Counted from the first letter of the stretch, positions 27,109 through 37,320 are shown. The stretch is DNA of 64,000 bases from Microbacterium flavescens (GCF_018588945.1 NZ_JAFIWA010000001.1:1-64000); one strand, 5' to 3'. The notes: generated by a model from the sequence alone, not told the origin. Program-made: numbers and translations.

Positions 27109-27137
27109 AGAGTAGCGCGTTACCGCTCACATTCCAA
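27109..27137 (-). promoter_or_regulatory. Promoter with operator in the spacer
   Basis: Leftward TTGGAA (27132-27137) and TACTCT (27109-27114) are 17 bases apart. The operator TGTGAGCGGTAACG, read leftward (27118-27131), lies wholly inside the spacer. It drives the GH43 gene starting at 27052. Confidence 0.65.
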
Positions 27138-27204
27138 GGGTCGATTTGCGATCCCGGGGGGAAGCAATTTGGACGATTCGGCAATTCAAGCCTGGTGTAC
27201 AACG

Positions 27205-27234
27205 TTGAGTTACCGCTAACGTGAGCGATAACAG
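27205..27234 (+). promoter_or_regulatory. Promoter with two overlapping operators
   Basis: TTGAGT (27205-27210) and TAACAG (27229-27234) with an 18-base spacer. Two operators overlap across it: AGTTACCGCTAACG (27208-27221) and CGTGAGCGATAACA (27220-27233), centres 12 bases apart. It drives the three-gene GH43 operon that starts at 27275. Confidence 0.65.
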
Positions 27235-27274
27235 CCGAAGCGACGACGTTCGGCGTCACTTGATGGAGAGTGAA

Positions 27275-30200
27275 ATGACAGTGTTCTCCCGGAGCAGGAA
27301 GACTGCAGCTGCCGTTGTCGCCGTGGGCGCGATGGTGCTGGGCATGGGGGTCGGCAACGCGGTAGCGGACGCCCCCGATGAAGGTCTTGTCGCCGAGTAC
27401 ATCTTCGACCTGGCTGAGGGCGCGGCGGTGCCCAACACCGCTGCGGACTCGGTCCTGGGCGCAGCCACGGTGCGCAACGTTCAGGCCGCCGACTGGACCG
27501 GCAGCTCGCTCACCCTGCGAGGTGGTGCCAAGACGTCGACCGGCAACTGGGTGGAGCTTCCCGACGACATCCTCGCCGGACAGGAATCGGCGACCATCAC
27601 GGCGGAGGTGAAGGCATCCGCCGCCATGCTCAACGGCTTCCACTTCCTCTGGAACATCGGGAACGAGTCATCAGCCAACGAATACTTCTTCGCCTCGCTC
27701 AACTGCGGGTCGGGGCGCACGCCGCTCGTGGGCATCAAGGCAGGCGGCGTCGAAGAGCTCGTGCAGTCCGGCTCGTGCGGGCTGACCGCCAACACCTGGG
27801 TCAACGTGACGTCGGTCGTCGACGGAGCGGCCGGCACGGCCTCGCTCTACATCAACGGCGCCCGGGTCGGTCACGGGTCCGTCGGCGCTACCCCGGCCGA
27901 CATCGTCGACCAGTCGCTGAACACCATCGGCCGCGCACCGTGGCCCGACCCGCTCTTCCAGGGCGCGATCTCGTCGTTCCGCGTCTACGACCGGGCGCTG
28001 ACGGCCGCCGAAGTCGCGGACGTCTCGGCCGAGGACGCACTGGCCAACGAGACCGAGCTGCGCGCGCAGGCACAGGCGATTCTGACGGGCCTGGCCCTCA
28101 CCGATCGCGAGACGAGCGGCGACATCGACCTTCCCACCTCGCAGGGCCGCGTGACGTGGACCTCGAGCAACCCGGCCGTCGTATCTCCGACCGGTCAGGT
28201 CACGCCCCCGCTCGCCGGGCAGCCGTCGATCCCGGTCGAGCTCACCGCCGAGGCATCCCTCCGCGGGATCAGCGCCACGCAGACCATCACGGTCACGGTG
28301 CTGCCCTCGACGGAGACCGCCGAAGACCGTGCCGCGCGCCTGGCGCAGCGGTTCGTGATCCCCTCGGTCGTTCGCTCGGGCGCCGCCCTGCCGGCCGCGC
28401 CGGAGGGCACGACGGTGGCCGTGACCGGCGTCGAAGGCGAAGTCGAGGTGGGTGAGACGATCACCACGACGTCGGATCAGCCCGTCGACGCCGAGATCAC
28501 CGTCCGGATCACCGACGGCTCGACCGGTGTGCACGTCGACCGGACGTTCGCGGTGCGCGTGCTGCCGGCATCCGCTCACGAGCTTCTCGCGTACCACCGC
28601 ACGCCGACGTCCGTCTCCGAGGCGAACAACGCCGACGTGGCGCTGAGCATGCACCTGGCGCTGTCGACCGAGGACGGCTGGACTCCGCTGAACGAGAACT
28701 ACGGCATCTTCTTCCCGAAGACCTCGGCGCCCGTGCCGGCGAACGGCCCCAGCGAGAGCCTCATCCGCAGTCTGCGCAACCCGCACATCTTCTACCTGGA
28801 GGACGGCAGCTTCGGCATCGTCGCCACCCGTACCGCCCGCAACGGCGGTGCCGACGGCACGCAGACGAACCGCATGCTCTTCGCGCGCAGCACCGATCTG
28901 CTGTCGTACGACGAGGTCGGCCTCGTCGACGTCGGCGTGACCAGTGGGGTCAACGACCCCGCAGTCGTGTGGGACTCGGCTGCCGAACGCTACGTGGTCA
29001 GCTGGACCTCCGACGCCGGCGCGTCGATGTACACCACCTTCGGCAGTCTCACGGATGCCGCGACCCGTGGCCCCGTGGAGCGTGGTGCCGTCGCAGCGAC
29101 GGACGGGACGGCCGGCACCGGCATCCCGAACTTCGCGACCGGCAACGCGATCGCGATCCCGGCCTCCGTCGCAGACGCCCTCAACGTCCGGTTCGGCCGC
29201 ATCGTCAACACCGGGGTCACGGCGCTGGATGCCGTGGAGGTCGAGGCCGGCGACGAGCTGGCCGCCTCGGATCTGCCCCAGCGCGCAGAGCTCACGTACA
29301 ACGACGGCTCGGCGGCGACGCGGGCCATCGAGTGGGATGCCGACTCCCTTGCGGCGGTCGACACGAGCACACCGGGCACGTACGAGGTCACGGGGTCGAT
29401 CAAGCACCCGCAGTACGCGACGCCGTTCGCCGACGAGCGGGCCGACCCGTCGATCTTCAAGTTCGACTGGAACGGGCAGACGAAGTTCCTCATGATCGCG
29501 ACCGAGGACCTCAACCTGAACCCGATCAACCCGGCGAACGGCCCGCACATGCCGATCCGCATCGCCGACAACATCGAGGACCTGTCCGACGAAGCGATCC
29601 GCGCCGGTCGCAACGTCGAGATCGACCTGCTCAAGCGGGGCGACACCGACGCCGACGGCGGGGTCATGACCGGCTGCTTCTGGGCACCCGAGTTCCACAT
29701 GGTGGGCGGCAAGCTGACGATCTTCTTCATGCCCTGCTACAACGGCACCAACGGCCAGCCGGATATGTGGACCGGTAGGGCGAGCATCATCCAGCTGCAG
29801 CAGGACGCACAGGGCAACCACCTCGACCCGGCGGTGCCGGCGAACTGGACGAAGGCGCAGAAGGTGCTCCGCGCAGACGGCTCGATCCTGAACCCGGTGC
29901 AGAACATCTCGCTCGACATGACGTACTTCGAGGACTCCGGTCAGTCGTACTACGCCTGGCAGATGCTCGGGTCGGTCTTCATCGCCAAGATGGACCCCGC
30001 CGACCCGACGCGGCTGACCTCCGCGCCGGTGCGCATCCTGCCGCCGGAGTTCGCATGGGACAACGTCATCGCGGAGGGCCCGAACGTGCTGGCCAAGGAC
30101 GGGACGCTCTACATTATCTACTCGGGATCGAGCGTGGGCGACTCGTACACGACCGGCCTCATCACGGCGGAGGCGGGGCAGAACGTCGACCTCACCTCCC

Positions 30201-30784
30201 CGGCCGCGTGGACGAAGCTGAACTACCCGATCCAGAAGTCCGGCATGTTCAACGGCGCGTGGCAGCTCGGCACCGGCCACGGCATGTGGTCGATGGACGA
30301 GGACGACAACATCCTGTACGTCTTCCACGCCCGCACCAGCAACCGCGGGCTGACGGGCCGTGACATGTTCGTGCGCCGCGTCCACTTCGCCGCGGACGGA
30401 ATGCCGATCTTCGACATGGAGTCGGATGAGGAGGTCGCACCCGAGAACCGTTTGGTCACCGCGACGGTGACCGTCGTGGGCGGGTCCGAGCCGCAGCTGG
30501 ACGTCGAAGCCGTGACCGCGTCGCGATGCGTGGCGGGCAAGGTCGTGCAGGTGCTCACCGTGCGCAATGCCGACGACGTCCCGGTGTCGGTGACGGCGGC
30601 GGGTCCGTACGGGTCGAAGACGTTCGCGTCGATCGGCGCGGGCAAGGCTTCGTCGGCGACGTTCACGACCCGGCTGGCCGCCATCCCGGGGGGCACCATC
30701 ACCCTCACGGCGACCGCCACCATCGGCGGCGAGACCGTGACCACCACGCAGGACGCCCCGTACGAGTCCGCCACCTGCGGCTGA
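27275..30784 (+). CDS. Secreted two-propeller GH43 protein with LamG, Ig-like and common C-terminal domain
   Basis: A 1169-residue Sec-exported protein. The signal (to about residue 32) is followed by a LamG-like module (about 35-250; GGAKTSTGNWVELPDDILAG is shared with two other GH43 proteins here) and an Ig-like repeat. A first propeller-like half lacks the acidic triad (RNPHIFYLEDGSFGIVATR). After an Ig-like linker comes a catalytic GH43 propeller with D724 (ERADPSI), D881 (SLDMTYFE) and E934 (AEGPNV). It has GTGHGMW where its paralogues have GPGHNS(F/Y). The common tail is at 30524-30781. The ATG at 27275 has GGAGAG four bases upstream. First of three tandem GH43 genes. Arabinofuranosidase/arabinanase activity is inferred from family and context. 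Confidence 0.85.
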   Translation: MTVFSRSRKTAAAVVAVGAMVLGMGVGNAVADAPDEGLVAEYIFDLAEGAAVPNTAADSVLGAATVRNVQAADWTGSSLTLRGGAKTSTGNWVELPDDILAGQESATITAEVKASAAMLNGFHFLWNIGNESSANEYFFASLNCGSGRTPLVGIKAGGVEELVQSGSCGLTANTWVNVTSVVDGAAGTASLYINGARVGHGSVGATPADIVDQSLNTIGRAPWPDPLFQGAISSFRVYDRALTAAEVADVSAEDALANETELRAQAQAILTGLALTDRETSGDIDLPTSQGRVTWTSSNPAVVSPTGQVTPPLAGQPSIPVELTAEASLRGISATQTITVTVLPSTETAEDRAARLAQRFVIPSVVRSGAALPAAPEGTTVAVTGVEGEVEVGETITTTSDQPVDAEITVRITDGSTGVHVDRTFAVRVLPASAHELLAYHRTPTSVSEANNADVALSMHLALSTEDGWTPLNENYGIFFPKTSAPVPANGPSESLIRSLRNPHIFYLEDGSFGIVATRTARNGGADGTQTNRMLFARSTDLLSYDEVGLVDVGVTSGVNDPAVVWDSAAERYVVSWTSDAGASMYTTFGSLTDAATRGPVERGAVAATDGTAGTGIPNFATGNAIAIPASVADALNVRFGRIVNTGVTALDAVEVEAGDELAASDLPQRAELTYNDGSAATRAIEWDADSLAAVDTSTPGTYEVTGSIKHPQYATPFADERADPSIFKFDWNGQTKFLMIATEDLNLNPINPANGPHMPIRIADNIEDLSDEAIRAGRNVEIDLLKRGDTDADGGVMTGCFWAPEFHMVGGKLTIFFMPCYNGTNGQPDMWTGRASIIQLQQDAQGNHLDPAVPANWTKAQKVLRADGSILNPVQNISLDMTYFEDSGQSYYAWQMLGSVFIAKMDPADPTRLTSAPVRILPPEFAWDNVIAEGPNVLAKDGTLYIIYSGSSVGDSYTTGLITAEAGQNVDLTSPAAWTKLNYPIQKSGMFNGAWQLGTGHGMWSMDEDDNILYVFHARTSNRGLTGRDMFVRRVHFAADGMPIFDMESDEEVAPENRLVTATVTVVGGSEPQLDVEAVTASRCVAGKVVQVLTVRNADDVPVSVTAAGPYGSKTFASIGAGKASSATFTTRLAAIPGGTITLTATATIGGETVTTTQDAPYESATCG

Positions 30785-30794
30785 CGCATGGGCA

Positions 30795-30825
30795 GGGAGC
30801 CGACGTCGCAGCGACGTCGGCTCCC
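30795..30825 (+). terminator. Hairpin between tandem GH43 genes
   Basis: A perfect 14-base-pair inverted repeat with a three-base loop follows the 27275 gene. I see no promoter or operator before the next GH43 gene, so the hairpin probably attenuates or protects message ends rather than ending transcription fully. Confidence 0.7.
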
Positions 30826-30896
30826 CCTCCCGCAGCCCGGCGCCGACGCCGGGCCGCGGCATCCCCTCCTTCCACCCGAGACGAGGAATCACCGAC

Positions 30897-33824
30897 ATGA
30901 CCATCTCGAGGAACCCCGGCACGCGGTCGATGCGACGGACGGTGGCCGTGGCGGCCGCCGCGGGCGTCGTGGCCGCCGGCCTGATCCCCGCCGCCTCCGC
31001 CGCCACGGCCGCCGATCCGCTGCGCGACGGACTGGTCGCCGAGTACCTCTTCGAGGAGACCTCCGGCGACGCGCTGCGCAACACCGCCGACGGAGACCCG
31101 GCGGCGGGCGATCCGCTGGACGCGGTCGTGCGCAACTATGCCGAGGATCAGCGGTCCGAAGCGGGAACGCTGCGGTTCCTCGGCGGCGCCAAGACGTCGA
31201 CGGGCAACTGGGTCGAGCTGCCCGACGACATCCTCGCGGACGCTCAGTCGGCCACCGTGTCGATCGACGTGAAAGCCGATCCCACGATGCTGAACACCAA
31301 CCACTTCCTGTGGAACATCGGCAACGATGCGACCCAGGAGTACTGGTTCGCGACCGCTCGCGCGGCTCGCTCGGCCATCACCACCGGGTCGGGCGCCGGT
31401 GAGAAGAACGGTACCGGATACGCGCTCACGGCGAATCGCTGGCACAGCCTCACCGCCGTCATCGACGCCGAGGCCGACACGCTCACGTTCTACACCGACG
31501 GTCAGCGCGCCGGCGTCGCCAAGACGACGCTCACCCCCGCAGACATCACGCAGTCGCTCAACACGATCGGTCGCGCCCCCTGGCCGGACGCGCTCTTCAA
31601 GGGCTCGGTCGGGGCTTTCCACGTCTATGACCGGGCGCTGTCCGACAGTGAGGTCGTGGCGCTGTCCGCGACGGACGCCGTCCCCCATGCGGCTGAACTC
31701 GCCGCCGCAGCCGCGGCCAAGCTCGCCGCACTCGATCTCGGCGACACCTCCGCGGTGACCGGCGACCTGCAGCTCGTGACGCTCCACGGCATCTCGTGGG
31801 CCTCGTCGGACGAGGCCGTGATCGCGCCCGACGGAACCGTCAGGCGTCCGGCTCCGGGTGAGCCGGCGGCCACGGTGACCCTTACCGCCGCGGCGACCAC
31901 CCGCGGCCAGAGCGCACCGGCGACGCGGACCTTCACCGTGACGGTGCCCGCTCTGACGGCTTCCGACCTCGCCGCCGACCTCGCTGCGCTCCACGTGCCG
32001 GAGACCGTGCGAGGCAACGTCTCGCTGCCCGAACGCGGCGCCGCGGGCTCACCTATCGGGTGGGCGTCCTCGGACGACTCGGTCGTCTCCGACGTCGCCG
32101 TCGGTGACGCGGCACCCGGAGTCGTCACACGTCCCGCGTGGGGTCAGCCCGCGAAGCACGTCACGCTCACCGCGACGATCGGCGAGGGCGTGGATGCTGC
32201 GACCCGCACGTTCGACGTCACGGTGGCGCCGCTTCCGCGAGACGCCGTCGACAGTCGCTATCTCTTCGCCTACTTCACCGCCGACACCGTTGCCGGCGAG
32301 AACGTCCATCTGGCCGCGTCGCAGGGGAACAGCGCGATGGCGTGGGATGTGCAGAACGGCGGCGCGCCGATCCTCACCTCGACCCTGAGCGAGATGGGCC
32401 TGCGCGACCCCTTCATCATGCGCTCGGCGGAGGGGGACCGGTTCTTCCTCATCGCGACCGACCTCTCGATCGGCCGCAACGGCAGCTGGGACCGAGCGCT
32501 GGACTTCGGCAGCGCGCACCTCGAGATCTGGGAGTCGACCGACCTGCGGACGTGGAGCCAGCAGCGCCACGTGAAGGTGTCGGGCCCCAACGCCTCGATG
32601 ACCTGGGCGCCCGAGGCGTACTGGGATGACGAGGCCGGCGAGTACGTCGTGTACTGGTCGTCGCGCATCTACCTCGACGGCACCCGCCCCTACGACAAGG
32701 CGCGCACGCCCAACTCGACGTACTCCAAGGTGATGTACGCCACCACGCGCGACTTCGTGACGTTCTCACCCGCCACGGTCTGGCAGGACGCCGGCGACCG
32801 CATCGACTCGACCATGATCGAGGACGACGGCACGTTCTACCGGTTCACCAAGGAGGTGACGGGCTGCGTCGACATCCTCCAGGAGTCCTCGCCCGCGCTG
32901 CGCGCCCTCACCGTTCCCGGTGACTACGCGTGGGAGACGGACGCGAGCTGCATCTCCAAGACGGCGCGCAACACGACGCGCACGACCGAGGGCCCGACGA
33001 TCTTCCGTGCGAACCAGGGCGACACGTCGCTTCCCGAGGGTGTCGACGAAGGCTTCTACCTGTTCGTCGACGACTTCACCGGGACCGGGTACCTGCCGCT
33101 GTTCACCGAGTCGCTCGCGGATCCCCAGTGGCGCACCGTCACCGGTTCGCTGCCCAAGTCGAGGCACGGGAGCGTCATGCCCGTCACGCTCAACCAGTGG
33201 GAGTCGGCGAAGGGCGCACCGCTGACGAAGGTCGCGACCGCGGTCGACATCGAGGGCGTGGTCGCGGGCGACACCGTCCGCTCAGGTGACGTGCTGACTG
33301 CTCGGGTGTCGGCCGCGGACGGCGGAGCCGTGGCCGGTGCGGTGCGCTTCTCGGTCGGCGACGTCGAGTTCGAGTCGGTCCTGACCGCGCGGGACGGCGG
33401 GTACGTGGCTGAGGCGGTCGTACCGGAATCGGATGCCGCGGGCCAGCCGGTCGAGCTGAAGGCCGAGTTCCTCGGCTTCGACGTGCTCTCCGGCTCCTCC
33501 GCGACGGTCGAAGTGAACTTCGGCGATGAGCCGGCGCTCGCGGTCGAGGCATCCGTCACCTCGCGCTGCGTATCGGGGAAGGTCGTCCAGGTGGTCACCG
33601 TGACCAACGCCGACGACGTCCCGCTCTCGGCGACGGCGACCGGCCCGTACGGCTCGAAGAGCTTCGCGTCGCTCGGCGCGGGCAAGAGCGCGTCCGCCTC
33701 GTTCACCACGCGGCAGGCATCGATCCCGCTCGGCGCGGTCACCCTCACGGCGACGGCGACCGTCGGCGGTGCGCCCGTCACGGTCACGACCGACGCCGGC
33801 TACCCCGCCGCGAACTGCGGCTGA
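30897..33824 (+). CDS. Secreted GH43 protein with LamG, Ig-like and common C-terminal domain
   Basis: A 975-residue Sec-exported protein (signal to about residue 36). It has a LamG-like module (about 42-250, sharing GGAKTSTGNWVELPDDILA with its neighbour), two Ig-like repeats (about 265-450) and one GH43 propeller with D504 (GLRDPFI), D637 (RIDSTM) and E698 (TEGPTI). TWAPEAYW marks the substrate site. An extra Ig-like module (VDIEGVVAGDTVRSGD) precedes the common tail at 33564-33821. The architecture matches the 20452 and 57187 proteins, so the three probably act on related linkages. The ATG at 30897 follows GAGGAA. It is the second gene of the operon; the third follows after 14 bases. Confidence 0.85.
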   Translation: MTISRNPGTRSMRRTVAVAAAAGVVAAGLIPAASAATAADPLRDGLVAEYLFEETSGDALRNTADGDPAAGDPLDAVVRNYAEDQRSEAGTLRFLGGAKTSTGNWVELPDDILADAQSATVSIDVKADPTMLNTNHFLWNIGNDATQEYWFATARAARSAITTGSGAGEKNGTGYALTANRWHSLTAVIDAEADTLTFYTDGQRAGVAKTTLTPADITQSLNTIGRAPWPDALFKGSVGAFHVYDRALSDSEVVALSATDAVPHAAELAAAAAAKLAALDLGDTSAVTGDLQLVTLHGISWASSDEAVIAPDGTVRRPAPGEPAATVTLTAAATTRGQSAPATRTFTVTVPALTASDLAADLAALHVPETVRGNVSLPERGAAGSPIGWASSDDSVVSDVAVGDAAPGVVTRPAWGQPAKHVTLTATIGEGVDAATRTFDVTVAPLPRDAVDSRYLFAYFTADTVAGENVHLAASQGNSAMAWDVQNGGAPILTSTLSEMGLRDPFIMRSAEGDRFFLIATDLSIGRNGSWDRALDFGSAHLEIWESTDLRTWSQQRHVKVSGPNASMTWAPEAYWDDEAGEYVVYWSSRIYLDGTRPYDKARTPNSTYSKVMYATTRDFVTFSPATVWQDAGDRIDSTMIEDDGTFYRFTKEVTGCVDILQESSPALRALTVPGDYAWETDASCISKTARNTTRTTEGPTIFRANQGDTSLPEGVDEGFYLFVDDFTGTGYLPLFTESLADPQWRTVTGSLPKSRHGSVMPVTLNQWESAKGAPLTKVATAVDIEGVVAGDTVRSGDVLTARVSAADGGAVAGAVRFSVGDVEFESVLTARDGGYVAEAVVPESDAAGQPVELKAEFLGFDVLSGSSATVEVNFGDEPALAVEASVTSRCVSGKVVQVVTVTNADDVPLSATATGPYGSKSFASLGAGKSASASFTTRQASIPLGAVTLTATATVGGAPVTVTTDAGYPAANCG

Positions 33825-33838
33825 GAAAGGAAGATCCG

Positions 33839-36800
33839 GTGGATCGCACACACCTCCCCGCCGTAGGCGCCTCGCGCACAGCGCGCAGGAAGAAGACGCT
33901 CGCAGGCCTCATCGGAGCCGCGCTGGTCGCCGGCGCGATCGGCGTCACCGGTCCGGCTGCGGCCGGCGCGGAGCCGGCTTCGCTGCTCGCTTCGTACGAC
34001 TTCTCGGAGACGAGCGGGACGGTGCTGAACGACGTCTCCGGCGCCGGTCGCAACGGCACCGTCGTCGGCGGAGCGGCCTGGCGGGGCGGCTACATGCAGT
34101 TCACCGGGTCGAACCACGTTCATCTGCCGAACGACCTCCTCGCCGGGCAGAGCGCGGCGACGATCGTCATCGAGACGAGCCCGACGGCGCTGTCCGGGAA
34201 CAGGTTCCTGTGGAACTTCGGCGGCTCGGGCGACTCGGCGACCGGCCAGTTCTTCATCCAGCCGGTCGCACCGCGGGTGGCGATCTCCCCGTCCAACTGG
34301 TCGGGCGAGCAGTCGGTGACGTCCGCGACCAAGCTGGTTCAGGGCCAGTGGCAGTCGGTCGCGGCCACGATCTCGAAGAACGCCGACGCGACGACATCGA
34401 CGCTGAAGCTCTACCTCAACGGAGCGCTCGTCGCTCAGAAGGCGGACTCCACCGTCGCCCTGAGCGACCTCGCGACCCACACGATGAACTACATCGGCAA
34501 GAGCGCCTACGCGGGCGACTCCCTGTACCAGGGCGGCGTCTCGGCGTTCCGCGTGTACAACGAGGAGCTGTCGGCTGCGGACATCGCGACGGCGTCATGG
34601 ACGGATGCCGCGGCCACCGCCACGGAGGTGGCGAACGCGATCGACCTCGACGCCGCCAACGTGCAGGACCTCTCGCAGGTCGAGTCCGACCTCGTGCTTC
34701 CGACGGCCGGCGGTGTGACGTGGACGTCGCAGCCCGCCGGGATCGTCGCGCCGAACGGGCACGTCACGCAGCCCTCGGCCGACACGATCGTCACCCTCAC
34801 GGCGACCGCCACCGTGCGCGGTCAGACCGCCACCAGAAACTTCGAGGTCACGGTGCGGAAGGCGCCGACCGCAGCCGAGCAGGCGGCGCGCGCAGCGGAG
34901 ACCCTGCTGCTGCCCTCCGTGCTCGAGCAGGGCTACGTGCTGCCGGACACGGCACTCGGTCTGCCCGTCGTGTGGTCGCACGTATCGGGCGCGGGCTCGG
35001 TCTCCGATGGGGCGATCGCGGGCGCGCCCGCCACGGGCCTGGCAGCGGCCACGCTTCAGGCGGTTGTCGGCACCGGTGAAGACGCCGCGACCACCGAGCT
35101 CGACGTGCGGATCGCCGAGGCGGGGGCTTCGCGCCTCGCCGCCTACACCACGTCGAAGAACACCCGCGGAGGCGACGATCCCGAGGTCACGCGCTCGGGC
35201 CACCTCGCGCTCAGCTCCGACGGGACGACGTTCACCGCCCTGAACTCCGGAGCCGGCGTCGTGTTCCCCACCGTCAGCGGCATGACCGAGACGAACAACG
35301 GGACGAAGCGCTACCTCGCGCGGCCCTACGTGTTCCGCCTGTCGGGCGATGAGGGTTTCGGGATGATCGCACGCCGTACGTCCGACGCCGGCGCGGCCGA
35401 CGCGGCCGGTGCGCTCGTCTTCACCTCGCCGGACCTCGTGGACTGGAGTGAGGTGGGATACCTCCCGCTTCCGGGCCAGGGCACGACCGGTGTCGTCTCG
35501 GCGGAGTGGGACTCCCGCGTCAGCGCCTATCGCGTCGCGTGGACCAGCGCCTCCGGCTCGACCCTGACCGGCACCACCGCCGACTTCAGCTCGGTGACCG
35601 CCGTGAAGGCCGGCCAGCAGCCCGCCGGACGCGCCGGCACGATCGACGTGGCCTACGCCGAGACGGCGTCGATCGTTCCCGTCACCGTGACCGAGGCCCG
35701 CACCGCCGAGCACCTGCTCGGACGGGTGCGGAACACCGGACTGCAGGCGCCTGATGACGTGACGATCGCCGCCGGCGGAGAGGTCGAGCTGCCGGGGAAG
35801 GTGACGGCCGAGTTCTCCGACGGCGGCACGCACGACTTCGGCGTGGACTGGGACACGTCTGCCGTCGACACGTCGACGCCCGGCGAGTACACCGTGACCG
35901 GAACCCTCGCGCGCACCGACACGATCTTCCCGCTGCTGCCGAACCGCGCCGACCCGCACGTCCTGCGCTACACGCTGCCGAACGGCGACAAGACCTGGCT
36001 GTACATCGCCACCGACGACAGCGGGCAGGACGAGTTCTTCATCCGTCAGGCCGACACGATCGCGGGGCTCGGATCAGCGCCGGACAACCGCATCCTCGGC
36101 TACGGACTGTCGGGCACCAGCACCAACGCCCAGCTGTGGGCACCGGAGCTGCACGTCGTGGACGGCGACCTGTACATCCTGTTCGCGGCCAACGCCAATA
36201 GCGCCAACTCGTGGACCGGCGTGCAGTCGTACACGATGCGACTGAAGACCGGCGGGAACCCTCTGGTCCGCGCCGACTGGGAGGCCCCGCAGCGCGTCGT
36301 CGACGCCGCCGGTCAGCCCCTCACGACCTATGGCACCGGCATCACGCTCGACATGACGCACTTCGAGGACGACGGCACCGACTACGTCGCCTGGTCGGAG
36401 CGGATCGTCTCGCCGGCGACAGGGCCGGCGGTCCTGAAGATCGCGACGGTGACGCCGTCGACGACGGGCCCGTGGCGGCTCTCGAGCCCGCGGTCCACGA
36501 TCGTGTATCCCGACAAGGGCTGGTCGACCAACACCTCGGCCGTCGCTGAAGGACCGTTCGTCATCCAGCGCGCCGGAAAGGTCATGATCACGTTCTCGGG
36601 CTCGAACATCGACTGGACCTACGCCGTGGGGCTCGCGACGGCGTCGTCCGGCGCCGACCTGCTCGACCCGGATGCATGGCACGTGCGCGACAACGCGATC
36701 TGGAGCTACGAGGGCGTCTTCTCCGACAACTGGGGACCGGGTCACAACTCGTACACGTACGACGACGACGGAAACCTGATCAACGTCTTCCACGCCAAGG

Positions 36801-37237
36801 CGACGCAGAACGGCACGCGCGACTCCGGCGTGCGGATGGTGTACTTCCGCCAGGACGGCAGCCCCATCCTCGACATGACCGACACCGAATGGCTCGCCAC
36901 GGCGAACCGCACGGTGACGGCGACGGTGATGGTCACCGGACCGGCCGGACTCGATGTGGAGGCATCCGTCACCACCCGCTGCGTCAGCGGCAAGGTCGTT
37001 CAGGTCGTCACGGTGACCAATGGTGAGGACGTGCCCGTGTCGGCCACCGCTTCCGGCGCGTACGGCTCGAAGACGTTCGCGGCGCTCGGCGCAGGCAAGA
37101 GCGCATCGGCCTCGTTCACGACACGGCTGGCGGCGATCCCCGGTGGAACGATGACGCTCACGGCCTCCGCGAACATCGGCGGATCGCCGGTGACCGACAC
37201 CGTGGAGGTGAACGCCTCGCCCGCCTCGTGCGGGTGA
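33839..37237 (+). CDS. Secreted two-propeller GH43 protein with LamG, Ig-like and common C-terminal domain
   Basis: A 1132-residue Sec-exported protein (signal to about residue 42). It has a LamG-like module, an Ig-like repeat and a first propeller half without the acidic triad. A group-4 Ig-like linker (ELPGKVTAEFSDG) precedes a complete GH43 propeller: D705 (NRADPHV), D838 (TLDMTHFE), E904 (AEGPFV), GPGHNSY. The common tail is at 36977-37234 and is nearly identical in its first half to that of the preceding gene. The start is a GTG at 33839 with AAGGAA six bases upstream. Only 14 bases separate it from the previous stop, so it is in the same operon. Its closest relatives in the window are the 23618 and 27275 proteins. 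Confidence 0.85.
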   Translation: MDRTHLPAVGASRTARRKKTLAGLIGAALVAGAIGVTGPAAAGAEPASLLASYDFSETSGTVLNDVSGAGRNGTVVGGAAWRGGYMQFTGSNHVHLPNDLLAGQSAATIVIETSPTALSGNRFLWNFGGSGDSATGQFFIQPVAPRVAISPSNWSGEQSVTSATKLVQGQWQSVAATISKNADATTSTLKLYLNGALVAQKADSTVALSDLATHTMNYIGKSAYAGDSLYQGGVSAFRVYNEELSAADIATASWTDAAATATEVANAIDLDAANVQDLSQVESDLVLPTAGGVTWTSQPAGIVAPNGHVTQPSADTIVTLTATATVRGQTATRNFEVTVRKAPTAAEQAARAAETLLLPSVLEQGYVLPDTALGLPVVWSHVSGAGSVSDGAIAGAPATGLAAATLQAVVGTGEDAATTELDVRIAEAGASRLAAYTTSKNTRGGDDPEVTRSGHLALSSDGTTFTALNSGAGVVFPTVSGMTETNNGTKRYLARPYVFRLSGDEGFGMIARRTSDAGAADAAGALVFTSPDLVDWSEVGYLPLPGQGTTGVVSAEWDSRVSAYRVAWTSASGSTLTGTTADFSSVTAVKAGQQPAGRAGTIDVAYAETASIVPVTVTEARTAEHLLGRVRNTGLQAPDDVTIAAGGEVELPGKVTAEFSDGGTHDFGVDWDTSAVDTSTPGEYTVTGTLARTDTIFPLLPNRADPHVLRYTLPNGDKTWLYIATDDSGQDEFFIRQADTIAGLGSAPDNRILGYGLSGTSTNAQLWAPELHVVDGDLYILFAANANSANSWTGVQSYTMRLKTGGNPLVRADWEAPQRVVDAAGQPLTTYGTGITLDMTHFEDDGTDYVAWSERIVSPATGPAVLKIATVTPSTTGPWRLSSPRSTIVYPDKGWSTNTSAVAEGPFVIQRAGKVMITFSGSNIDWTYAVGLATASSGADLLDPDAWHVRDNAIWSYEGVFSDNWGPGHNSYTYDDDGNLINVFHAKATQNGTRDSGVRMVYFRQDGSPILDMTDTEWLATANRTVTATVMVTGPAGLDVEASVTTRCVSGKVVQVVTVTNGEDVPVSATASGAYGSKTFAALGAGKSASASFTTRLAAIPGGTMTLTASANIGGSPVTDTVEVNASPASCG

Positions 37238-37269
37238 CCTGACCCGGCCGCGAGAGCGGTCGACGCGAC

Positions 37270-37304
37270 GCGCGCCGCGGGTGTGGACGGACCCCGCGGC
37301 GCGC
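37270..37304 (+). terminator. First hairpin after the GH43 operon
   Basis: A perfect 12-base-pair GC-rich inverted repeat with an 11-base loop lies about 30 bases past the last stop of the rightward GH43 operon. It is a likely terminator. Confidence 0.7.
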
Positions 37305-37320
37305 TGTCGTGCGTTCGCCC

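Noticed and set aside
27671-31135. 1154-codon open frame on the minus strand
   Set aside because: Antisense to two GH43 genes, low-complexity composition, no ribosome-binding site and no recognisable domain.
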